DNA of 64,000 nt, from positions 1 through 64,000 of the forward strand of contig NZ_BAUX01000004.1 in NCBI RefSeq assembly GCF_002897035.1. Direction: 5' to 3'. The position numbers and the translations under genes are program-made. Within the stretch, counting starts at the first letter, position 1; the number at the start of each line of letters is the position of its first letter. Below the pieces are notes generated by a model, which was not told the DNA's origin, ran no database searches, and saw only the letters and a list, made by a program, of their open reading frames with translations. The stretch is from Methylopila sp. Yamaguchi. GTDB lineage: Bacteria > Pseudomonadota > Alphaproteobacteria > Rhizobiales > Methylopilaceae. Shown one piece after another: positions 44,517-51,912 of this stretch.

Positions 44517-44894
44517 ATGAGCCGTTCGCGTTTGACCGACGAAGAGATCGCCGGGCTGTTGCAGGAGGTCGAGAACGGCGCTCCGCTCGAGGCCGTCTGC
44601 GCAAGCGCCCACGTCTCGATCCGCACGTTCTACCGCTGGAAGCAGAAGTTCGCGGGCCTCGCGCCTGCGGGCGTGCGGCGGCTGAGGGCGCTTAGTCTGG
44701 AGAACCAGGAGCTGCGACGGTTGCTGGCGCAGAAGTCCGCGATCATCGGCGCCCCCCGCGACGTGGATCCTCGCCCGCGCGCGCCGGGCGCCCGGCAGGC
44801 CGACCTTGGAGCCCGCGAGATGCATGGCCTCGGTCTCGGCCGCTTCGCGACCGTCCGGGTCTCGGCGATCGGCGACGCCAAGGCCGCGCGCTGA
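44517..44894 (+). CDS. IS3 OrfA-like helix-turn-helix protein, no transposase partner
   Basis: A 125-residue protein. Residues 1-50 match the HTH_Tnp_1 domain of IS3-family OrfA (MSRSRLTDEEIAGLLQEV, then STFYKWK-like IRTFYRWKQKFAGL). A leucine-zipper helix follows (VRRLRALSLENQELRRLLAQ, about 58-77), as in OrfA. The C-terminal 45 residues are Arg/Ala-rich and do not resemble OrfA. No OrfB with the DDE domain and no terminal repeats are nearby, so it is either a remnant or a domesticated DNA-binding protein. A good ribosome-binding site (GGAGG) precedes the ATG at 44517. Confidence 0.7.
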   Translation: MSRSRLTDEEIAGLLQEVENGAPLEAVCASAHVSIRTFYRWKQKFAGLAPAGVRRLRALSLENQELRRLLAQKSAIIGAPRDVDPRPRAPGARQADLGAREMHGLGLGRFATVRVSAIGDAKAAR

Positions 44895-44917
44895 CGAACG
44901 TCCGCTTGGCCGCCTGG

Positions 44918-45592
44918 TCAGGCCATCGACGCGGTCTCGAGCGCCGCGTCGGCGGAGAGCCGCCCCTTCTCCATGTGCAGCACGCGGTCGGCGAGATCGC
45001 CCATGAACTTGACGTTCTGCTCGACGAGCAGGATCGACAGCCCGAGCGATCGACGCAGCCGCAGCAGCGTCTCCACGATCTCGTCGCGGATCGACGGCTG
45101 GATGCCCTCGGTCGGCTCGTCCAGCAGGATCAGCGACGGCCGTCCGCACAGGCAGCGCGCGAGCGCGAGGATCTGCTGCTCGCCGCCCGAGAGCACGCCG
45201 CCGGCGCGGTCGAGGATCGGCGTCAGGCGCGGAAACCGCTCGATCATGTCGTCGACGATCTCGAGCGGCTGACCAGCGGCGCGCGCGGCGTACTCCATGT
45301 TCTCCCGCGCGGTCAGCGCCGGGAAGATCTGCCGCCCCTGGGACACGTAGCCGAGGCCGCGTCGGGCCCGGCGGAACGGCGGCTCACCCGCGACGTCGAC
45401 GCCCTCGAACACGATCGACCCCCGAGTCGCAGGGATCGCGCCGCTCAGCGCCTTGAGCAGCGTGCTCTTGCCCATGCCGTTGTGGCCGAGCACGCCGAGG
45501 ATCTCGCCCTTGTCGACGGTCAAGGCGACGTCGCGAAGGATGCCGATCTGGCCGTAGCCGGCGGCGAGGTCGGAGACCGTGAGCAGGCTCAT
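44918..45592 (-). CDS. ABC transporter ATPase, LivF/UrtE-like (second system)
   Basis: A 224-residue ATPase with Walker A GHNGMGKSTLLKA, signature LSGGEQQILALARC, Walker B LILLDEPTEGIQPS and H-region LLVEQNVKF. The TEGIQPS stretch again links it to the UrtE branch, but the Walker A has Met where Ala is usual. It is the last gene of the amiC-to-ATPase unit and overlaps the previous ATPase by 4 nt. Confidence 0.92.
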   Translation of the reverse strand: MSLLTVSDLAAGYGQIGILRDVALTVDKGEILGVLGHNGMGKSTLLKALSGAIPATRGSIVFEGVDVAGEPPFRRARRGLGYVSQGRQIFPALTARENMEYAARAAGQPLEIVDDMIERFPRLTPILDRAGGVLSGGEQQILALARCLCGRPSLILLDEPTEGIQPSIRDEIVETLLRLRRSLGLSILLVEQNVKFMGDLADRVLHMEKGRLSADAALETASMA

Positions 45593-46311
45593 GCCGCCTC
45601 CTTTCCGAGGTAGACATCCCGCACGCGGGCGTCGGCCAGCACCTCGGCCGCTGGCCCCTGCGCCAGCACGCGGCCCTGGCTAAACACCGTCACGGTGCGG
45701 GCGATGCGGCGGATGAAGGCCATGTCATGCTCCACCACGATCACGGAGCTCGACCGCGCCAGCTCGACGATCAGATCGCCAAGGCGGTCCACCTCGGCGC
45801 CGGTCATGCCCGCCGCCGGCTCGTCGAGCAGGATCAGGTCCGGCTTCTGGGCGATCACCATCGCCAGCTCGACGAGCTGCCGCTGGCCGTGCGCGAGCCT
45901 GCCGACGACGTGGCCGGCGAGGCGGGAGACGCCCATGCGCTCCAGCGCCTCCTCCGCGCGCCGCCTCGACAAGGTCGGCGGCAGCACGGCGTCGGTCGCC
46001 ACGCGGACGCTCGCCATCGCCGTCAGCCCGTCGAACAGGCTCGGCACCTGCGTCTTCACGCCCACGCCCAGCCGGGCGATGCGCGCGGCGGGCAGGCCCG
46101 CGATGCTGCGGCCGCGCAGCCGCACGTCCCCGGCGGTTGGCTTCAACTGGCCGCAGAGCATCTTGAAGAAGGTGCTCTTGCCGGCTCCGTTGGGTCCGAC
46201 GAGGCAGTGCAGTTCGCCTTCGCCGAGCGAGAAATCGACGCCGGCGACGGCCGTCACGCCGCCGAAACGCATGATGAGGCCCTCGGCTTCGAGGAGGGGA
46301 GCGCCGATCAT
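45589..46311 (-). CDS. ABC transporter ATPase, LivG/UrtD-like (second system)
   Basis: A 240-residue ATPase with Walker A GPNGAGKSTFFKM, signature LAHGQRQLVELAM, Walker B LILLDEPAAGMT and H-loop VVEHDMAFI, ending DVYLGKEAA. The VGVKTQVPSLFDGL Q-loop region is of the UrtD type. The ATG at 46311 overlaps the permease stop (ATGA). Confidence 0.92.
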   Translation of the reverse strand: MIGAPLLEAEGLIMRFGGVTAVAGVDFSLGEGELHCLVGPNGAGKSTFFKMLCGQLKPTAGDVRLRGRSIAGLPAARIARLGVGVKTQVPSLFDGLTAMASVRVATDAVLPPTLSRRRAEEALERMGVSRLAGHVVGRLAHGQRQLVELAMVIAQKPDLILLDEPAAGMTGAEVDRLGDLIVELARSSSVIVVEHDMAFIRRIARTVTVFSQGRVLAQGPAAEVLADARVRDVYLGKEAA

Positions 46312-47369
46312 GGCCGTTCCTCCGCCGGGCGCCGAAGCTCCGCCGCGCCGCGCCCGCGCGTCGCGCGAGCCTTGGCGACCAAGCGTCCTCCGAAGGCGAG
46401 CGCCGTCGGCAGAAGGCCCTGACGAAGACCGAGCACGCAGAGCGTCAGGACGACGCCCATGACCAGGTTCGGATCGAGGACGGCGAAACTCGGTCCCGCG
46501 TCGAGCGAGCCGAGCCCGGTCGACAGCGCCATCAGCAGGAAGCATCCGATCACGGGGCCTGCGAAGGTGCCGAGCCCGCCGACGATCACCCAGATGATCA
46601 CCTGCCCGTTGGTCTGGAGGCTGAACATGTTGGGGCTGACGAAGACGCTGTTGGCGAACAGCACCCCCCCAACGCCCGCGATCGCGCCGCCAAGCGTGAA
46701 GATCCCGAGCTTGTAGAGGCGGGTGTCGTAGCCGAGCAGTTCGGCGCGGCCTTCGTTTTCGCGGATCGCGATCACCGCCCGGCCGAAGCGGGTCGCCATC
46801 GCGAGTTTGCAGATGACGTAACAGGCGAACAGCGCGGCGACCGCGAGCATGTAGATCTGCTCCGGCAGGAAGGGCTCGTCGGGATGGCCCGGCGGCGCGA
46901 GGATCGGGGTGGAGGGGATGCCGTTGAAGCCGCCGAGTGGGGCCGCGCCGATCGTCCATTCCTCGCCCGCGGTCTGGTTGATGAAGCGGTAGAGGATCAG
47001 CGAGACGGTGAGGGTGATCACCCCGAGATAGACGTCCGAGATCCGCCCCCAGAACATGAAGTAGCCGAGCAGGGCGGCGAAGCCCGCGGCGGCCGCGACG
47101 GCGATCACGGCCGCAAGCGGCGTGCTTTCGAGGTTCAGCCCGGCGACCGCGTAGACGTAGCCCGCGAGGCCGAAGAACGCCGCCTGCCCGAAGCTAAGAA
47201 TGCCGGCGTAGCCCCAGATGAGCGCGAGCGAGAGCGCCAGGATCGCGTAGCTCGCGTAGATCGAGCCGTTGATCATGGTCGTCAGTTCGCCTCCCGCCGG
47301 AACGGCCACGAGGGCGTAGAGGGCGGCGGCCCCCACGAGCAGCCAGCCAAGAGCGTCGCGAAGGGTCAC
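46308..47369 (-). CDS. ABC transporter permease, LivM-like (second system)
   Basis: A 353-residue permease with about nine membrane helices. It shows LALIWGYAGILSFGQAAFFGLAG near 55-78 and the cytoplasmic EAA-like loop AIRENEGRAELLGYDTRLYK. The GTG start at 47369 overlaps the upstream permease stop by 4 nt. The tail (about 35 residues, Arg-rich) is cytoplasmic. Confidence 0.91.
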   Translation of the reverse strand: MTLRDALGWLLVGAAALYALVAVPAGGELTTMINGSIYASYAILALSLALIWGYAGILSFGQAAFFGLAGYVYAVAGLNLESTPLAAVIAVAAAAGFAALLGYFMFWGRISDVYLGVITLTVSLILYRFINQTAGEEWTIGAAPLGGFNGIPSTPILAPPGHPDEPFLPEQIYMLAVAALFACYVICKLAMATRFGRAVIAIRENEGRAELLGYDTRLYKLGIFTLGGAIAGVGGVLFANSVFVSPNMFSLQTNGQVIIWVIVGGLGTFAGPVIGCFLLMALSTGLGSLDAGPSFAVLDPNLVMGVVLTLCVLGLRQGLLPTALAFGGRLVAKARATRGRGAAELRRPAEERP

Positions 47370-48232
47370 AGCGACCTCCGAAAAAAGCGGCCCGTAATTC
47401 CCTGCGGCAGCACTCGCAGCAGGAGGACGGCGGCCGCGAGCAGCGCGACCTCGCCGAGCACCGGCGTCATGACGAAGGAGAAGGCGGTGTTGACCGATCC
47501 GAGCAGCGCCGAGGCGCTGAGGGCGCCCGTCAGGATCGCGGTCCCGCCCGAGATCACGGTGATGAAGGCCTTGGCGATGTAGACCGCGCCGATGGAAGGG
47601 GCGACGCCCGTGATCGGCGCGATCAGCGCGCCCGCGAGCCCTGAGATGGCGGCCCCCGTCACGAAGGTCGTGGCGTAGACCTTGGCGGGATCGACGCCGA
47701 GCGCCGCCGCCATGTCGCGGTTCTGCATGGCGCCGCGGGCGATCAGCCCCACCGGGGTTCGCCGCAGCACGAACCACCCGCCGAGGAACAGAAGTGAGGT
47801 CACGCCGGCGGTGAGCAGCTCGTAGAGGCCGATAGCGTAGCCGCCGATCGGGACGCTTCCGAGCGGCGGCGAGATGCCGGAGACGCGGTTGCCGAAGATC
47901 ACCGTGACCACGCCGACCAGCGCAAGGCTAACGCCCCAGGTCGCGAGCATGGTGTCGATCATCCGGCCGTAGAGCCGCCGGATGACGAGGCGCTCCAGCA
48001 CGGCGCCGATCAGGCCGACCGTCACCGGCGCCGCCACGAAGATCGCGAGCCAAAGATTGAGGCCCGCCTGATGCGAGACCAGCGCCGCGTAGCCCCCGAG
48101 CATCAGGAACTCGCCGTGGGCCATGTTGATGATCCGCATCATGCCGAAGATCACCGCGAGCCCCGCGCTGATGAGCGCGAGGTTGGCGATGGTCACGACG
48201 AGCTGCAGGATGACGATGAGCGCGTAGTCCAA
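47366..48232 (-). CDS. ABC transporter permease, LivH-like (second system)
   Basis: A 288-residue LivH permease with eight membrane helices. Hallmarks are GMMRIINMAHGEFLMLGGYA near 30-49 and NRDMAAALGVDPAKVYATTF. Unlike UrtB of the first cluster it has no N-terminal periplasmic extension, so it is not a urea-type UrtB and the substrate probably differs. It follows the binding-protein gene after a 206-nt gap that contains a strong repeat hairpin. Confidence 0.91.
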   Translation of the reverse strand: MDYALIVILQLVVTIANLALISAGLAVIFGMMRIINMAHGEFLMLGGYAALVSHQAGLNLWLAIFVAAPVTVGLIGAVLERLVIRRLYGRMIDTMLATWGVSLALVGVVTVIFGNRVSGISPPLGSVPIGGYAIGLYELLTAGVTSLLFLGGWFVLRRTPVGLIARGAMQNRDMAAALGVDPAKVYATTFVTGAAISGLAGALIAPITGVAPSIGAVYIAKAFITVISGGTAILTGALSASALLGSVNTAFSFVMTPVLGEVALLAAAVLLLRVLPQGITGRFFRRSL

Positions 48233-48297
48233 GGGTAGTCTCCAGAAGGCGGCGGAACTTCAACGCAAGCGACAGGGGCGAACCGCGTCAGCCTGAT

Positions 48298-48412
48298 GCG
48301 TGCTTCGAGACGCCTCGCGGTGCGCGAGGCGTCTCAGCATGAGGAGGGGGAGCCTCTCCGCCACCGAAGGCTCCTCATGCAGAGGAGGCCCTAAGAGCCC
48401 TCTCGACACGCG
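48298..48412. repeat. dispersed palindromic repeat, type 1, copy B
   Basis: Begins GCGTGCTTCGAGACGCCTCG. The inverted repeat GAGACGCCTCGCG (48307-48319) pairs with CGCGAGGCGTCTC (48323-48335) over 13 bp with the 3-nt loop GTG. Then come CAGCATGAGGAGG, a second CTCCTCATGC arm, and a degenerate CTCTCGACACGC end. It sits between the ABC binding-protein gene and the permeases and may tune the level of the downstream genes. Confidence 0.7.
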
Positions 48413-48438
48413 CAGCCGCTTCCGCCGCTGGCTTCGTC

Positions 48439-49683
48439 TCAACTCTTCACGTCTATGACGAACTGCTTGGTCTCGTTTGGGTTCGCCGCCAGGTCGCAGA
48501 CGGCGGCGGTGTCGGCCGGCGGCTGTTGCGGGAAGCTTTCCAGCACGTGGTAGGCGCGGTCCCGCACCTCGGCGATGTAGGTGTCCAGCGTGTCGTGGTG
48601 GGTCTTGGGATCGATCGTGGTCTTGCCCGCGGGGCCCGTGAACGACAGGCCGCCCTCCAGCGCCGGGATGATCTTGTCGCGGTCCACGCTGCCGGCCTTG
48701 GCGGCCGCGGCGGCCCAGAGGTTGACCGCGTGGTAGGTCATCGCCGAAGCCTCGGTCACCGCGTCCGCCTTGTCGCCGAAGCGGTCGGTGTACTTCTTCA
48801 GGAAGGCTTCGTTCTCGGGCGTCTTGAGGCCGTCGAAGTAAGCGTAGGACACCACGATGCCGTCGTGCTCGTCGGGCGAAGTCAGGACCTGTTCGTTGCC
48901 GATGCCGAAGGTGGTTGAGGCCATCGGGATCTTGTCCTTCATGCCGGCGGCGACCCATTGACGGTAGAACGAGTTGTGCGCGGCGCCGACGAGCACCGAC
49001 ATGATCATGTCGGGCTTCGCCGCCTGGATCTTGCGGATCGTCGGGCCGAAGTCGTTGACGTCGAGCGGGAAGAAGTCGGCCTGCGCGACCTCGCCGCCGT
49101 TCTCGGAAGCGAACTTGCGGATCCACTTCGTGGTGATTTGGCCGTAGTTGTAGTCCGCCGCCAGCACGTAGATCGTCTTGGCGTTGAAGCGCTTCATCAC
49201 GAAAGGGGTGAACTTCTGGAGCGTCTGCGCGGGGGTCGAGCCCATGCAGAACACGTTGCGGTCGCAGACGCCGCCCTCGTAGAGCATGTTGTAGAAATAA
49301 GGCGTGCGGAACCTGCGGAGCGTCGGGCGCATGGCCTCCCGCGAGGCTGAGATGATCCCGCCGAACACCACCGAGGCCTTCTGCTTCGTGGCCGCCTCGG
49401 TGGCGTACTGCGTGTAGAGCTGCATGTTGGACTGCGGGTCGTAGTTCTTCAGCGCGATCGGGCGGCCCAGCACGCCGCCCGCCGCGTTGATCTCCTCGAC
49501 CGCGAGGGTGAGGCTGTTGATCATCGGCCGGCCGTAGATGTCGATGCCGCCCGAGGCGTCGTGGATGCCGGCCACCTGTATCGGCTCGGCGGCCGAGGCT
49601 TGGCGGAGGTAAGCGGGGGCAAGGCCCAGCGCCGCCCCCGCGGCGGCGGTCTTGAGAAGCGTTCTGCGGCTGAAATCGGTCAT
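48439..49683 (-). CDS. ABC substrate-binding protein, branched-chain/amide type (second system)
   Basis: A 414-residue periplasmic type I binding protein. The N-terminus SRRTLLKTAAAGAALGLAP is a twin-arginine signal with cleavage near ASAAEP. Domain features include AGIHDASGGIDIYGRPM and VDVNDFGPTIRKIQAA, with FGIGNEQVLTSPDEHDGIV near the ligand cleft. It resembles urea/short-chain amide (FmdD-like) binding proteins but is clearly distinct from UrtA of the first cluster. Its ligand is probably the hyuAB substrate or a related amide; this is inferred from context. Confidence 0.92.
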   Translation of the reverse strand: MTDFSRRTLLKTAAAGAALGLAPAYLRQASAAEPIQVAGIHDASGGIDIYGRPMINSLTLAVEEINAAGGVLGRPIALKNYDPQSNMQLYTQYATEAATKQKASVVFGGIISASREAMRPTLRRFRTPYFYNMLYEGGVCDRNVFCMGSTPAQTLQKFTPFVMKRFNAKTIYVLAADYNYGQITTKWIRKFASENGGEVAQADFFPLDVNDFGPTIRKIQAAKPDMIMSVLVGAAHNSFYRQWVAAGMKDKIPMASTTFGIGNEQVLTSPDEHDGIVVSYAYFDGLKTPENEAFLKKYTDRFGDKADAVTEASAMTYHAVNLWAAAAAKAGSVDRDKIIPALEGGLSFTGPAGKTTIDPKTHHDTLDTYIAEVRDRAYHVLESFPQQPPADTAAVCDLAANPNETKQFVIDVKS

Positions 49684-49816
49684 GGTCGTCCCCTGAGACC
49701 GTCGTGCGACGCGACGTGACGTTTTCGCTCGCCGGGATCGGCCGGCGCCGTACCGCGTTGGCTGGGAAGCGTTCCTCTCGCAGTCCGGGCGGTCTTCGCC
49801 GCCTCGAACGCACGGC

Positions 49817-49853
49817 GCGGAGAGGAGCGGCGCTTGAGGCCGCTCCTCTCCGC
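49817..49853 (-). other. 15-bp hairpin just after hyuB
   Basis: GCGGAGAGGAGCGGC (49817-49831) and GCCGCTCCTCTCCGC (49839-49853) are perfectly complementary, with loop GCTTGAG. On the minus strand it begins 4 nt after the hyuB stop and has no T-tract. It could be an mRNA-stabilising or processing element that sets the ratio of hyuAB to transporter. The following gap to 49684 shows nothing else clear. Confidence 0.6.
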
Positions 49854-49857
49854 GTGG

Positions 49858-51879
49858 TCAGGCCACCTTGAGGGAGACGGTTGCGTCCTGGCCGGGCTGC
49901 ATGCGCTGGCTCCAGTAGGGAGCGGCGCGACGCTTCAGCATGGAGCGGAACTGCTGGGTGGTCTTTTCCAGCAGCTCGCCCGAACCCCAGTTCACGATCA
50001 CCCCATACTGCCGGATGAGGTCGAGCGTGCCGAGCTCGCCCGCCCGGTACTTCGCGGCGATCGCGCCGGCGTCCTCGTCCAGCCATTTGGCGCGGTTGGC
50101 GCGGATGTAGGCGCGCTTGGCGAGCGTGCCCTCGCGGTCGACGACGTATTCGGCGAGGTCGGCGTCGACCTCCTTGACCACGACGCCGTAGTCGATCGCG
50201 GCCCGCTCGATCGAGACGTAGCCGTCCGCTACGTCCTCGCAGACGAGCTGCGGGTCGCGCTCCAGCGGGTCGCCGAGACCGCCGCCGCCGGCCGACGGGC
50301 GGCTGACGAGGTCGCCAGGCGACAGCGGCTCATTCGAGAACATCGAGCCGAGGTAGCGCTCGTTCTCCAGCCCCTCGTTCACCCACACCCCGTGGGGGAT
50401 TGAGGGGAGGCCGCCCCAAAGCCCCCAGGTGATGGAGCGCTCGCGGTCGCAGCAATAGGAGACGACCGTGCGGTCGACCTTGGTGAGGATGACGCCCTTG
50501 TCGACGCCCATGCCGCCGCGGGATTCGCCGGGGCCGCCGCTATCGACGCGGAGTTCGTGGCAGGCGGTGAGCACGGGTGCGAGCCGCTCCTGGCCCTCGA
50601 ACGGCTGGGTGCCGAGCTGCACGCCGAACACCGGGCCGGTCGCCGCCCATCCGTCGCGGCCGTTGCGGGCGCCCCAGCCGCCGACCATCCAGTCGTACCA
50701 CATGAAGTACTTGTGGCCGCCGGAGGCGTCGCGCTTGTCCTGGCCGCCGATCAGCAGGTAGTCGAGGTTGAAGGTGCAGGCCATGGCCCGCTCGGGCATC
50801 ACCTCCGCCCAGAGCTCGAAGATCGAGTTCATGATCTTCTCGAACGGACCCGAGCAGAAGCCCGCCACCGGGGTCGGCCAGGCGGCGTTCACGACCGAGC
50901 CCTCCGGCCCGAGATCCACCGTGACGACCCGGTAGAAACCGGAGTTGAGCGGAATTTCGGGGAACTGCATCTTCGTGCCCGCGACGATCGCGGCGAAGGA
51001 GCCGCCGAAGCAGGCGTTGAGGAAGCAGCGGATGCTGGTCGGGTGCGACTTCGACAGGTCGTAGTGGACGGTGTCGTCCTTGATCGTCATCCGCACGCGG
51101 ATCGGGATTAGGCCTTCGCCGACGCCCGGATCGAGGTCGATGTAGTCCTCGGTCTCCCAGACGCCGTCCGGCAGCGCCGACACCCGCTGGCGGGTCAGCG
51201 TCTCGACGTAGTCCTGCACCGCGCCGAAGGAGGTCTTGATGACGCCGAGGCCGTACTTCTCGATCAGGCGGCAAATCTCCTGTTCGGCGACCTTCGTCGC
51301 CTCGGCCTGTGCCTCCATGTCGCCGATGATGTCGGCTGGCGCTCGGGTGTTGGACGCGATCAGGTTGCAGACGTCGTGCAGGCACTGGCCCTTGCTCCAC
51401 ACCCGGACGGGCGTGATGCGCAGCCCTTCGGCCATGTGGTCGATGGCGTTGACGTTGAACGAGCCCGGCGTCGCCCCGCCGACGTCCGCCCAGTGACCGT
51501 TCGCCTGGGCGAAGCCGAGCAGCTCGCCCTGGTAGAACATCGGCCGCACGATGCGGGTGTCGTTGAAGTGGGTGCCGCCCTGGTAGACGTCGTTCACCAC
51601 GAACACGTCGCCGGGATGGATGTCGCCCTTGAAGGCGTTGATTACGGCCTTCGCGGTGTAGTGCAGCGTGCCGACGTGGGCCGCGATGTCGCCCGAGCCC
51701 TGCATGATCGTGTCGCCATTGGCGTCGCAGAGCGCGGAGGAGAAGTCGCGGGACCAGATCACGAAGGAGTAGCAGGTGCGGAAGATCTGCTCCGCCATCT
51801 GGTCGACGATGTTGACGTAGGCGTTCTTGAGGACCTCGAAGGTGACCGGATCGAGGCCGTGGTCCATGTTAGCGGACAT
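49858..51879 (-). CDS. hyuB: hydantoinase/oxoprolinase-type subunit B
   Basis: A 673-residue HyuB-family protein, partner of HyuA in ATP-dependent opening of hydantoin, 5-oxoproline or related lactam rings. Visible features are FVIWSRDFSSALCDANGD, NDVYQGGTHFNDTRIV near 95-110 with metal-site histidines, NGHWADVGGATPGS, and SAGGGGLGDPLERDP near the C-terminus. It is longer than usual HyuB (about 550) by a C-terminal tail. The start MSANMDHGLDP is 33 nt from the hyuA stop. The exact ring substrate cannot be read from sequence. Confidence 0.92.
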   Translation of the reverse strand: MSANMDHGLDPVTFEVLKNAYVNIVDQMAEQIFRTCYSFVIWSRDFSSALCDANGDTIMQGSGDIAAHVGTLHYTAKAVINAFKGDIHPGDVFVVNDVYQGGTHFNDTRIVRPMFYQGELLGFAQANGHWADVGGATPGSFNVNAIDHMAEGLRITPVRVWSKGQCLHDVCNLIASNTRAPADIIGDMEAQAEATKVAEQEICRLIEKYGLGVIKTSFGAVQDYVETLTRQRVSALPDGVWETEDYIDLDPGVGEGLIPIRVRMTIKDDTVHYDLSKSHPTSIRCFLNACFGGSFAAIVAGTKMQFPEIPLNSGFYRVVTVDLGPEGSVVNAAWPTPVAGFCSGPFEKIMNSIFELWAEVMPERAMACTFNLDYLLIGGQDKRDASGGHKYFMWYDWMVGGWGARNGRDGWAATGPVFGVQLGTQPFEGQERLAPVLTACHELRVDSGGPGESRGGMGVDKGVILTKVDRTVVSYCCDRERSITWGLWGGLPSIPHGVWVNEGLENERYLGSMFSNEPLSPGDLVSRPSAGGGGLGDPLERDPQLVCEDVADGYVSIERAAIDYGVVVKEVDADLAEYVVDREGTLAKRAYIRANRAKWLDEDAGAIAAKYRAGELGTLDLIRQYGVIVNWGSGELLEKTTQQFRSMLKRRAAPYWSQRMQPGQDATVSLKVA

Positions 51880-51912
51880 GGTTCAGCTCCTAGGGTGTGA
51901 GGGCCGGGCCGG

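Noticed and set aside
44517-44894. Complete IS3 insertion sequence
   Set aside because: Only an OrfA-like domain is present; no OrfB with DDE residues, no frameshift window and no terminal inverted repeats.
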